In this document: positions 57,884 through 64,000 of the stretch, one piece after another
Position numbering within the stretch: the stretch's first letter is position 1
Layout of the letters: every line of letters begins with the position of its first letter
Assembly: GCF_018372875.1 (NCBI RefSeq)
Contig: NZ_JAHAIF010000006.1
Span: 1-64,000, forward strand
Source: Clostridium sp.
GTDB taxonomy: Bacteria > Bacillota > Clostridia > Clostridiales > Clostridiaceae
DNA length: 64,000 nt
Direction of reading: 5' to 3'
Notes under the pieces: model-generated
The model's database searches: none
Seen by the model: the letters and a program-made list of their open reading frames with translations, nothing else
Told to the model about the DNA's origin: nothing
Made by a program: the position numbers and the translations under genes

Positions 57884-57944
57884 AATCACCAAATTGACTT
57901 TTTATTCATACAATAGAATAAAGAGAAAATTTGGTGGTTTTTTA
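57884..57944 (+). terminator. Intrinsic terminator after thiN
   Basis: AATCACCAAATT (57884-57895) pairs with AATTTGGTGGTT (57928-57939), closed around an inner stem TTTTTATTC/GAATAAAG, and followed by T5. The apical loop contains CATACAAT (57907-57914), a sigma-E-like minus-10. Confidence 0.85.
57907..57914 (+). promoter_or_regulatory. Candidate sigma-E minus-10 element for spoVM
   Basis: CATACAAT exactly matches the sigma-E minus-10 consensus (CATACAMT) and lies about 53 bases upstream of spoVM, a sigma-E-dependent gene in B. subtilis. A minus-35 is not obvious; sequence around GTAATCA (57882-57888) is the best candidate. Confidence 0.5.
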
Positions 57945-57966
57945 ATAATTTAAATGGGAGGATTTT

Positions 57967-58038
57967 ATGAAGATAGTAGCTATAAAATTACCAAGATTCA
58001 TTTCGAGTTTTATAAGGTTCTTTAGAAGAAAAAAATAA
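57967..58038 (+). CDS. spoVM: Stage V sporulation protein SpoVM (coat anchor peptide)
   Basis: A 23-residue amphipathic peptide: 'MKIVAIKLPRFISSF' followed by 'IRFFRRKK'. It matches SpoVM in the conserved 'IKLPkF' core with the helix-breaking proline at position 9, the basic C-terminus, and in position between thiN and rpmB, where spoVM sits in Bacillus and clostridia. SpoVM recognises the convex forespore membrane and recruits SpoIVA (36160). GGGAGG (57956-57961) lies 5 bases before the ATG. It is flanked by terminators, so it is a separate transcript. Confidence 0.92.
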   Translation: MKIVAIKLPRFISSFIRFFRRKK

Positions 58039-58063
58039 TACATAACTTTAAAATGAATAGAAA

Positions 58064-58101
58064 ATAGAAAAAGCCGGAGGTTATAAACTTCCGGCTTTTT
58101 A
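58064..58101 (+). terminator. Intrinsic terminator after spoVM
   Basis: The stem AAAAGCCGGAGGT (58069-58081) pairs with ACTTCCGGCTTTT (58087-58099) with one G-U pair, followed by further T and A-rich sequence. Confidence 0.9.
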
Positions 58102-58107
58102 AAGCAT

Positions 58108-58140
58108 AAAAAAATGCATTGCTTAAGCATTGCATTTTTC
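58108..58140 (-). terminator. Terminator of rpmB (reverse strand)
   Basis: An imperfect self-complementary stretch (AATGCA-T-TGCTTAAGCA-T-TGCATT, 58113-58136) has a T run when read on the reverse strand. It lies 10 bases beyond the rpmB stop codon. Confidence 0.7.
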
Positions 58141-58149
58141 TATTTGAAC

Positions 58150-58341
58150 TTATATTGCTCTTTGAACCTTACCAGATCTAAGGCATCTTGTACATACGTG
58201 AACTGTCTTTGGTGTTCCGTTAACTAAAGCCTTTACTCTCTTTATGTTAGGAGCCCAAGTTCTCTTTGATTGACGATGTGAATGGCTGTACTGTACTCCA
58301 GAAACAACACCTTTATTACATACTTCGCATCTTCTTGCCAC
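58150..58341 (-). CDS. rpmB: 50S ribosomal protein L28
   Basis: A 63-residue ribosomal protein. 'MARRCEVCNKGV' and 'HVCTRCLRSGKV' contain two CxxC pairs, so this is the zinc-binding form of L28. The reverse-strand start is GTG after AGGAGGTG. A divergent single-gene unit opposite asp23, as in many Firmicutes. Confidence 0.97.
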   Translation of the reverse strand: MARRCEVCNKGVVSGVQYSHSHRQSKRTWAPNIKRVKALVNGTPKTVHVCTRCLRSGKVQRAI

Positions 58342-58397
58342 TTGAAAACACCTCCTTATATAGTGAAGATAAAGTTCTCTTCAATAGGACAAATACG

Positions 58398-58427
58398 ATT
58401 TTACCACATCTAGTATAATATTTGCAA
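58398..58427 (-). promoter_or_regulatory. Sigma-A promoter of rpmB
   Basis: On the reverse strand, TTGCAA (58427-58422), an 18-base spacer and TAAAAT (58403-58398) lie about 60 bases before the start codon. Confidence 0.65.
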
Positions 58428-58538
58428 GTAAAATATAAAATAAATTGAGATGAGATAGGTATTGTGGTAGATAATTCTTGAATAAAATATATTTCTAAGC
58501 TAAAATAGAAGTTAAGGATAGTATGAGGAGGAATTGTA

Positions 58539-58889
58539 ATGGTTGGATTTTCTAAAGAAAATGGATATATACATTACTCTGATGAGGTTTTAGCAAAAAT
58601 AGTTGGTTTATCAACTATGGAATGCTATGGTGTTGTTGGAATGGTATCTAAGAACGCTACTGAAGGTTTTTGGGAACTAATGAGAGTTGAAAATTTAAGC
58701 AAGGGAGTAAAGTTGACTCTTACAGAAGATGAGAAGTTAAATATAGAATTATTTGTTATGGTTGAATACGGAACTAAGATTTCTGTTATTGCAAACAATA
58801 TAGTACAAAAGGTACGTTACAATGTAGAAAACTTTACAGGATTAAAGGTTTCTTCTATAACAGTTAATGTTCAAGCGGTAAGAGTGTAG
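58539..58889 (+). CDS. Asp23/Gls24 family envelope stress protein (YloU-like)
   Basis: A 116-residue Asp23-family protein. The pattern 'GYIHYSDEVLAKIVGLSTMECYGVVGM' and 'VMVEYGTKISVIANNIVQKVRYNVENFTGLKVSSITVNVQAVRV' is typical. Relatives are membrane-associated or linked to alkaline and cell wall stress. It sits directly before the fakA-like gene, an arrangement conserved with Bacillus yloU-yloV. The start follows GAGGAGG. Confidence 0.92.
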   Translation: MVGFSKENGYIHYSDEVLAKIVGLSTMECYGVVGMVSKNATEGFWELMRVENLSKGVKLTLTEDEKLNIELFVMVEYGTKISVIANNIVQKVRYNVENFTGLKVSSITVNVQAVRV

Positions 58890-58900
58890 GAGGTAATCTG

Positions 58901-60550
58901 ATGGAATATAAATCAATAAATGGCCGTGATTTTTATAACATGGTCGTGAATGCTAGTAATAGATTGGCTGAGGAAAGCGATTTTGTAAATTCTTTAAATG
59001 TTTTCCCTGTTCCAGATGGAGATACAGGAACTAATATGTCTATGACATTCAAGGCAGCAGTTAAGGAAATTGAAAATATAAACTCAACTTCAATTGGAGA
59101 GGTTTCTAAAAAACTAGCTAAAGGTGCTTTAATGGGAGCAAGAGGTAACTCTGGAGTTATCCTTTCCCAAATATTAAGAGGTATATCAAAGGGATTAGAA
59201 GGATTAGAAGAGGCAGATGCTGCTCAAATTGCTGTGGCATTAAAAGAAGGCTCAAATTCAGCATATAAGGCTGTAATGAGACCAACAGAAGGTACTATCC
59301 TATCAGTAATAAGAGCAACAGCAGAAGCAGCTATTGAAATTGAAGCGACAGATGTTGCAGATTTAATGGATGAAGCTACAAAAGCTGCAAAAATTATGCT
59401 TGATAAGACACCAGATTTATTACCAGCATTAAAGAAAGCTAAGGTAGTTGACTCAGGAGGAATGGGATTATACATAATCCTTTCAGGTATGACAGCTGCA
59501 TTAAAAGAAGGAATTCAAGCAGAAGTTAAGGATATAAAGGTAAGCGAAGGTGGAGCAGTTGGTGCAAAATCTACTGCAGAAGCTGACATTAAATTTGGAT
59601 ATTGTACTGAATTTATAATTTTAGGTGATGCAAGCAATGCAAAAGCATTCCAAGATGAAATTGAACCACTAGGGGACTCAATGATAGTTGTTGGTTATGA
59701 TGATGTAATTAAGGTTCATATCCATACAAATGATCCTGGAGATGTATTGGCAAAAGCAGTAAAATTAGGAGAATTATCTAAGATTAAGATAGATAATATG
59801 AGAGAAGAACACAGAGAACTTCTTATGAGTGAAGAAGAATATGCTAATGCTGAAGTAGAAGCACATGAAGAAGTAGCTGCAGAAGCTAAAAAATATGCAT
59901 TTGTTACTGTAGCTATGGGAGAAGGTATATCAAATATATTTAAGGATTTAGGAGTTGATTACGTAATTGAAGGTGGTCAGACTATGAATCCATCAACTCA
60001 AGATATACTAGAGTGTGTAAACAAGCTAAATGCTGAACATATTTTTATATTACCAAACAATAAGAATATTGTTATGGCAGCAAACCAAGCTTCAGAAATA
60101 TCAGAGAAGGATGTTAGAGTAATTCCAACAACTTCAATACCACAAGGTATTACTTGTGTAACTATGTTTAACCAAGAAGCAGAAGTTGATGAAAACGAAG
60201 AAGAATTAAAGGAATTAATGAAGTCTGTTAAAACTGGTTCAGTAACTTATGCTGTAAGAGATACTGAATTAGAAGGAAGTAACCAAAAGGTAGAAGCAGG
60301 TAACAAACTTGGATTAATCGAAGGTAAGATTAAGGAAGTTGGAGCAGATACTTATGAAGTAGCTGAAAAAGTTATCGAAAACATGGTTGATGAAGATAGC
60401 GAGCTTATAACTGTTTTCTATGGTGAAGATATAAATGAAGATGAAGTAAATGGTTTTATTTCTAAGCTAGAAGAAAAGTATGATGAATGTGATGTTCAAT
60501 GTTATAAGGGAGACCAACCACTTTATTATTTCTTTATATCAGTAGAATAA
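58901..60550 (+). CDS. fakA: DAK2 domain fatty acid kinase subunit FakA-like (YloV)
   Basis: A 549-residue protein. The N-terminal DhaL/DAK2 domain binds ATP ('LNVFPVPDGDTGTNMSMTF', 'GARGNSGVILSQILRG', 'GTILSVIRATAEAA', 'VVDSGGMGLYIILSG'), and a middle and C-terminal DegV-like part follow. In Staphylococcus FakA phosphorylates fatty acids bound to FakB (DegV) proteins so they enter phospholipids. No fakB is in the window. The start follows TAGGAGG, 11 bases after the Asp23-family gene. Confidence 0.92.
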   Translation: MEYKSINGRDFYNMVVNASNRLAEESDFVNSLNVFPVPDGDTGTNMSMTFKAAVKEIENINSTSIGEVSKKLAKGALMGARGNSGVILSQILRGISKGLEGLEEADAAQIAVALKEGSNSAYKAVMRPTEGTILSVIRATAEAAIEIEATDVADLMDEATKAAKIMLDKTPDLLPALKKAKVVDSGGMGLYIILSGMTAALKEGIQAEVKDIKVSEGGAVGAKSTAEADIKFGYCTEFIILGDASNAKAFQDEIEPLGDSMIVVGYDDVIKVHIHTNDPGDVLAKAVKLGELSKIKIDNMREEHRELLMSEEEYANAEVEAHEEVAAEAKKYAFVTVAMGEGISNIFKDLGVDYVIEGGQTMNPSTQDILECVNKLNAEHIFILPNNKNIVMAANQASEISEKDVRVIPTTSIPQGITCVTMFNQEAEVDENEEELKELMKSVKTGSVTYAVRDTELEGSNQKVEAGNKLGLIEGKIKEVGADTYEVAEKVIENMVDEDSELITVFYGEDINEDEVNGFISKLEEKYDECDVQCYKGDQPLYYFFISVE

Positions 60551-60558
60551 ATTTCTTT

Positions 60559-60586
60559 CAAAAAGCACCTTGGGTGCTTTTTGTTA
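60559..60586 (+). terminator. Intrinsic terminator after fakA
   Basis: AAAAGCACC (60561-60569) pairs with GGTGCTTTT (60573-60581), followed by TG and T-rich sequence. It is only 15-20 bases from the recG ribosome binding site. Confidence 0.85.
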
Positions 60587-60601
60587 TATAAGGAGTAAAA
60601 A

Positions 60602-62638
60602 ATGGATATATATAGTTCAGTATCTACTTTAAAAGGAGTAGGACCTAAAGTATTAGAAAAACTTAATAAAGTATCTATATTTAATATTCTTGATTTATTG
60701 TTATATTTTCCAAGAGATTATGAATTTGTTAATGGAAACATACCTTTTGAAGAGATTAACGGTGAAGAAAAGCAAATACTAAGTTGTAAAGTAGTTGCTT
60801 TTAAAAGAGATGTTAGAACGAGAACAGGAAAAACTATAACAACAATAGAATTTGATTATAATGGGCATAGAGTTGATGGTAAGTGGTTTAATCAACCATA
60901 CATAAAGAATAATTATAGAATTGGTGTTACATATAATTTGATAGGAAAGTTTAAAAGGGTTGGAAAGACTTTGGAGATAGTTAATCCGTTAGTGGGGTGT
61001 GAAGATGCTCTAAAGAGTGAAATAATACCTAAATATCCCCTAAAGGGAGATTTAACAGATAAACTTATAACAAAGCTTATTAGTTTGGTTCTTGATTCAA
61101 TAAAGATAACAGAAAATTTACCAATAGAAATGTGTCAAAAGTATAAAATGATTTCCTTAGATAAAGCTATAAGAGAAATTCATTTCCCTAAAGATAAGGA
61201 AATGTTAGAAAAGGCCATAACAAGATTAAAGTTTCAAGAGTTATTTACTTATTCAATGAAGTTACTTTTATTAAAAAGAAAAATTAAACAAAATAATAAA
61301 GGTATTAGTATTCCTTGGGACAATGAAAGAATGGGAGAGCTTAGAGAAGCGCTTCCCTACCAATTGACTGGAGCACAAGCAAGGGTTGTAAGAGAAATAT
61401 TAAGAGATCAAAAAAGTACATATCCTATGAATAGATTAGTTCAGGGAGACGTAGGAAGTGGTAAGACTGTAGTAGCATTAATAGCAATATATAATGCATA
61501 TACAAATGGATATAAATCAGCTTTTATGGTTCCTACTGAAATTTTAGCAAGTCAGCATTATGAAGAAGCTAAAAAGTTATTATCACAATTTGGAGTGGAA
61601 ATTGAACTACTTACAGGTAGTACTACTGCAAAGGAAAAGAAAAGAATAAAAGAAAGAATTGCAGATAGTAAACCTTTAGTTGTAATAGGAACTCATGCTC
61701 TAATTCAGGAGGATGTTAATTTTAATAAACTTGGCCTTGTTATAACTGATGAACAACATAGATTTGGAGTAGAGCAAAGAAGTAAGCTTATAAATAAGGG
61801 GGCAAGGGCAGATGTGTTGGTAATGACTGCTACACCTATTCCAAGAACATTAGCACTATATCTGTATTCAGATTTAGATGTTTCTGCAATAGATGAACTT
61901 CCTCCTGGAAGAAAGAAAATTGATACAAGATTTTTTAATGAATCAGCAAGAAATAGTGCCTATGAATTAGCTCTTGGAGAAATTAAAAAGGGAAGACAAG
62001 TTTATATTGTTTGTCCATTAATAGAAGAGGATGAAAAGGAAAAGTTAAACTCTGTAGAAAGTATATATAAGAAACTCAAAGAAGGAATATTTAATGATAT
62101 TCAGGTTGAAATTCTACATGGTAAAATGAAGCCTTCTGAAAAAGATGAGATAATAACAAGATTTAAAGAAAATAAAACTAAGGTTTTAATTTCAACTACA
62201 GTTATAGAAGTAGGGGTAAATGTGCCTAATGCGTCAGTTATGATTATTGAAAATGCAGAAAGATTTGGATTGGCTCAGCTGCATCAACTAAGAGGAAGAG
62301 TAGGGAGAGGGCAATATGAATCTTATTGTGTTTTAATAGCTAATGCAAAGAGCAATGTAACTAAGAAAAGAATGAGTATAATGACAGAGTCTACAGATGG
62401 ATTCTTCATTTCAGAGCAAGATATGAAGCTTAGAGGAACTGGTGAAGTATTTGGGATGAGACAAAGTGGAGATGAAGGACTAGTGTTAGCAGATATATAT
62501 GAAGATATTAATATTTTAAAATGTGCAAGGGGAGAAGCTAATAAAATGCTAGAGTCTGAGGGTTTGAATAATAAACGTCTAGTATATGAAGTTAAGCAAG
62601 GATTAGAAAAAAGTAGCAAATATATATGTTTTAACTAA
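60602..62638 (+). CDS. recG: ATP-dependent DNA helicase RecG
   Basis: A 678-residue branch-migration helicase for fork reversal and recombination. The wedge/OB domain (about 1-200) is followed by Walker A 'GDVGSGKTVVA' (about 282-292), DEQH (about 383), 'TATPIPRTLAL', 'STTVIEVGVNVPNASVMIIENAERFGLAQLHQLRGRVGRG' and the TRG-like 'LRGTGEVFGMRQSG'. The start follows AAGGAG. Confidence 0.97.
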   Translation: MDIYSSVSTLKGVGPKVLEKLNKVSIFNILDLLLYFPRDYEFVNGNIPFEEINGEEKQILSCKVVAFKRDVRTRTGKTITTIEFDYNGHRVDGKWFNQPYIKNNYRIGVTYNLIGKFKRVGKTLEIVNPLVGCEDALKSEIIPKYPLKGDLTDKLITKLISLVLDSIKITENLPIEMCQKYKMISLDKAIREIHFPKDKEMLEKAITRLKFQELFTYSMKLLLLKRKIKQNNKGISIPWDNERMGELREALPYQLTGAQARVVREILRDQKSTYPMNRLVQGDVGSGKTVVALIAIYNAYTNGYKSAFMVPTEILASQHYEEAKKLLSQFGVEIELLTGSTTAKEKKRIKERIADSKPLVVIGTHALIQEDVNFNKLGLVITDEQHRFGVEQRSKLINKGARADVLVMTATPIPRTLALYLYSDLDVSAIDELPPGRKKIDTRFFNESARNSAYELALGEIKKGRQVYIVCPLIEEDEKEKLNSVESIYKKLKEGIFNDIQVEILHGKMKPSEKDEIITRFKENKTKVLISTTVIEVGVNVPNASVMIIENAERFGLAQLHQLRGRVGRGQYESYCVLIANAKSNVTKKRMSIMTESTDGFFISEQDMKLRGTGEVFGMRQSGDEGLVLADIYEDINILKCARGEANKMLESEGLNNKRLVYEVKQGLEKSSKYICFN

Positions 62639-62704
62639 TAAATTGTATATATTTATCTAATATGATAAAATGTTAGTGATAAAACTTCGAGGAGGAGAAA
62701 AGAA

Positions 62705-63253
62705 GTGAGAATTATAGCAGGAAAAGCAAAAGGACGTAAATTAATTCCTCCAGCAACCTTAGAAACAAGACCAACTTTAGATAGAGTTAAAGAGGCAATG
62801 TTTAGCATGATTCAAGGATATATTCCTAATGCTGTAGTTGTAGATGTTTTTGCAGGGACTGGTAGTTTAGGTTTAGAAGCTGCAAGTAGGGGGGCTAAGG
62901 AAGTATACCTAGTAGATAAGAGTTCCACAACTTTTCCTTTATTAAAGGAAAATGTTAAAAATTTAAAATTTGAGGATTTTTGTAATCCTATGAATATGGA
63001 TTCTTATGATGCCTTAAGATTATTAGCGAAGAAGAGTAAGAAATTTGATTTAATATTTATAGATCCTCCATATTGTAGGGAAATGATTCCAGAAGCTATT
63101 AAACTAATAGAAGAAAATGATATGTTAGTAGAGGATGGAATAATAGTTACAAAGATAGATTCTGTAGAAGAGATATATGAAGGATATAAAGATATAAAGC
63201 TTGATAGAAGTAAGAAATATGGAAACACTACAGTATGTTTCTATAAATATTAG
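62705..63253 (+). CDS. rsmD: 16S rRNA (guanine-966-N2)-methyltransferase RsmD
   Basis: A 182-residue methyltransferase. '[12 protein letters not shown]' and '[14 protein letters not shown]' mark the N-terminus, '[20 protein letters not shown]' binds SAM and 'LIFIDPPY' is the catalytic NPPY-type motif. It starts with GTG after GAGGAGG. coaD follows after 10 bases, a conserved pair. Confidence 0.96.
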   Translation: MRIIAGKAKGRKLIPPATLETRPTLDRVKEAMFSMIQGYIPNAVVVDVFAGTGSLGLEAASRGAKEVYLVDKSSTTFPLLKENVKNLKFEDFCNPMNMDSYDALRLLAKKSKKFDLIFIDPPYCREMIPEAIKLIEENDMLVEDGIIVTKIDSVEEIYEGYKDIKLDRSKKYGNTTVCFYKY

Positions 63254-63263
63254 GGGGAAGAAA

Positions 63264-63743
63264 ATGAAGATAGCTGTTTATCCGGGAAGCTTTGACCCAA
63301 TAACAAATGGACATTTAGATATTATAACAAGAGGATCAAAGACCTTTGATAAGCTTATTGTTGGGGTACTAGTTAATGTAGATAAAAAGGGATTGTTTAA
63401 CATAGATGAGAGAGTTGAGTTAATAAAAAGAGTAACAAAAGATTTACCTAATGTTGAAGTGGTAAGTTTTCATGGATTATTAATAGATTTTATGAAAAAG
63501 TATGATGCAAATGTAATTTTAAAGGGATTAAGAGCTTTTTCGGATTTTGAATATGAGTTTCAAATGGCATTGATGAACAATAAGTTGGATCCAGAAGTGG
63601 AAACTTTATTTATGATGACTTCTGCTCAATATTCATATTTAAGTTCATCTGCTGTTAAACAAGTTGCTAAATTTGGTGGATGTGTAGAAGGACTAGTTCC
63701 TAGTGATATAGTTCAAGATATTGTAAAAAAAATAAAGGAATAG
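63264..63743 (+). CDS. coaD: Phosphopantetheine adenylyltransferase
   Basis: A 159-residue nucleotidyltransferase forming dephospho-CoA. '[18 protein letters not shown]' holds the TxxH-type (T/NGH) motif, and '[17 protein letters not shown]' holds the ISSS-like motif. The frame extends upstream into rsmD, but GGGGGAAG just before ATG 63264 fixes the start. It complements coaBC at 44946 in CoA synthesis. Confidence 0.97.
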   Translation: MKIAVYPGSFDPITNGHLDIITRGSKTFDKLIVGVLVNVDKKGLFNIDERVELIKRVTKDLPNVEVVSFHGLLIDFMKKYDANVILKGLRAFSDFEYEFQMALMNNKLDPEVETLFMMTSAQYSYLSSSAVKQVAKFGGCVEGLVPSDIVQDIVKKIKE

Positions 63744-63756
63744 GTTGGGTGGTATT

Positions 63757-64000
63757 GTGGATAAGAACGTGGACGTTAATATCGTAGAATTATTAGAATA
63801 TCTTCAAGATTTAATTGAAAATTCTCCGAAGGTACCTATTAGTGGGAAAACAATGGTTGATAGGAAAGAAGTACTTGATGTAATAGATCAAATAATAAAC
63901 TATCTACCAGATCAATTTAAAAAGGCACAATGGGTTATGAATGAAAGAGAAAGAATTTTATCAGAAGCTAAAAAAGAGTATGACTCAATAAAGAAAGAAA
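63757..64000 (+). CDS. Partial gene, helical protein of unknown function
   Basis: An open frame begins with GTG 63757 after GGTTGGGTGG and runs off the window. The 81 visible residues start 'VDKNVDVNIVELLEYLQDLI' and include 'MVDRKEVLDVIDQIINYLP' and a highly charged helix 'MNERERILSEAKKEYDSI' that looks like a coiled coil. Clostridial genomes commonly carry a coiled-coil ATP synthase subunit E/H-like or DivIVA-like protein after coaD; this resembles it, but the function is unknown. Confidence 0.72.
   Translation, partial: MDKNVDVNIVELLEYLQDLIENSPKVPISGKTMVDRKEVLDVIDQIINYLPDQFKKAQWVMNERERILSEAKKEYDSIKKE

Noticed and set aside
63201..63263. N-terminal extension of coaD into rsmD
   Set aside because: CoaD has a fixed length near 160 residues and a GGGGGAAG site precedes ATG 63264.
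1..64000. CRISPR arrays, tRNA or rRNA genes, prophage or complete insertion sequences
   Set aside because: I found no regularly spaced repeats, no tRNA-like cloverleaf sequence, and no transposase or integrase gene.

Overview
The window is one AT-rich chromosomal stretch from a spore-forming, low-GC Gram-positive anaerobe, most likely Clostridium sensu stricto. I infer this from the gene content (sigK, spoIIGA-sigE-sigG, spoIVA, spoVM, remA, T-box and purine riboswitch regulation), from strong GGAGG ribosome binding sites, and from a gene order that I recall being shared with other clostridia such as C. acetobutylicum. Almost every gene is core housekeeping. I see no rRNA, tRNA, CRISPR array, prophage or intact insertion sequence. 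Nearly all genes are on the + strand; the exceptions are an uncharacterised gene, ilvE and rpmB.

Layout. 1-1.7 kb: PRC-barrel protein and AI-2E-type permease. 1.7-10 kb: T-box-controlled alaS, then ireB-ruvX-DUF1292-fur, RNase J and typA. 10-15.3 kb: mltG, the tRNA wobble-uridine modification genes trmR and trhP, udk and a class B penicillin-binding protein. 15.4-22.7 kb: a sporulation and division block, sigK, pilT, ftsA-ftsZ, spoIIGA-sigE-sigG. 22.7-31.6 kb: ylmC, nrdR, pgeF, then a phosphate-starvation island phoP-phoR-pstSCAB-phoU. 31.7-37.7 kb: DUF512 radical SAM protein, der, gpsA, an unknown reverse-strand gene and spoIVA. 37.7-42.9 kb: the least conventional part, with ilvE, a possible BECR-fold nuclease-like gene, an asparaginase with a structured attenuator leader, a guanine riboswitch-controlled purine permease and an 870-bp gene-free stretch. 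42.9-64 kb: a long housekeeping array, yicC-remA-gmk-rpoZ-coaBC-priA-def-fmt-peptidase-rsmB-rlmN-prpC-prkC-rsgA-rpe-thiN-spoVM, rpmB (reverse), asp23-fakA-recG-rsmD-coaD and the start of a further gene.

Functional links. Mother-cell sporulation is represented by sigma-E (SpoIIGA is its processing protease), sigma-K, and the coat basement pair SpoIVA and SpoVM. Forespore transcription is represented by sigma-G behind a near-perfect sigma-F/G promoter. PhoPR and PstSCAB-PhoU form one phosphate circuit, with repeated TTAAC motifs upstream of pstS. PrpC and PrkC are the Ser/Thr phosphatase/kinase pair, and the IreB-type phosphoprotein earlier in the window is a likely substrate.

The most unusual signals are: (1) two diverged copies of a roughly 205-bp intergenic element (22747-22951 and 42127-42332), each starting just after an intrinsic terminator and containing a conserved hairpin; (2) a compact leader before the asparaginase gene that has a promoter, a small ORF with codons atypical for this genome, a hairpin and a terminator; (3) a tiny spoVM gene whose likely sigma-E minus-10 element lies in the loop of the preceding terminator; (4) a hairpin between the Shine-Dalgarno and start codon of ireB; and (5) a decayed coding remnant after phoU. 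All calls come from reading the sequence by eye; no database search was run.
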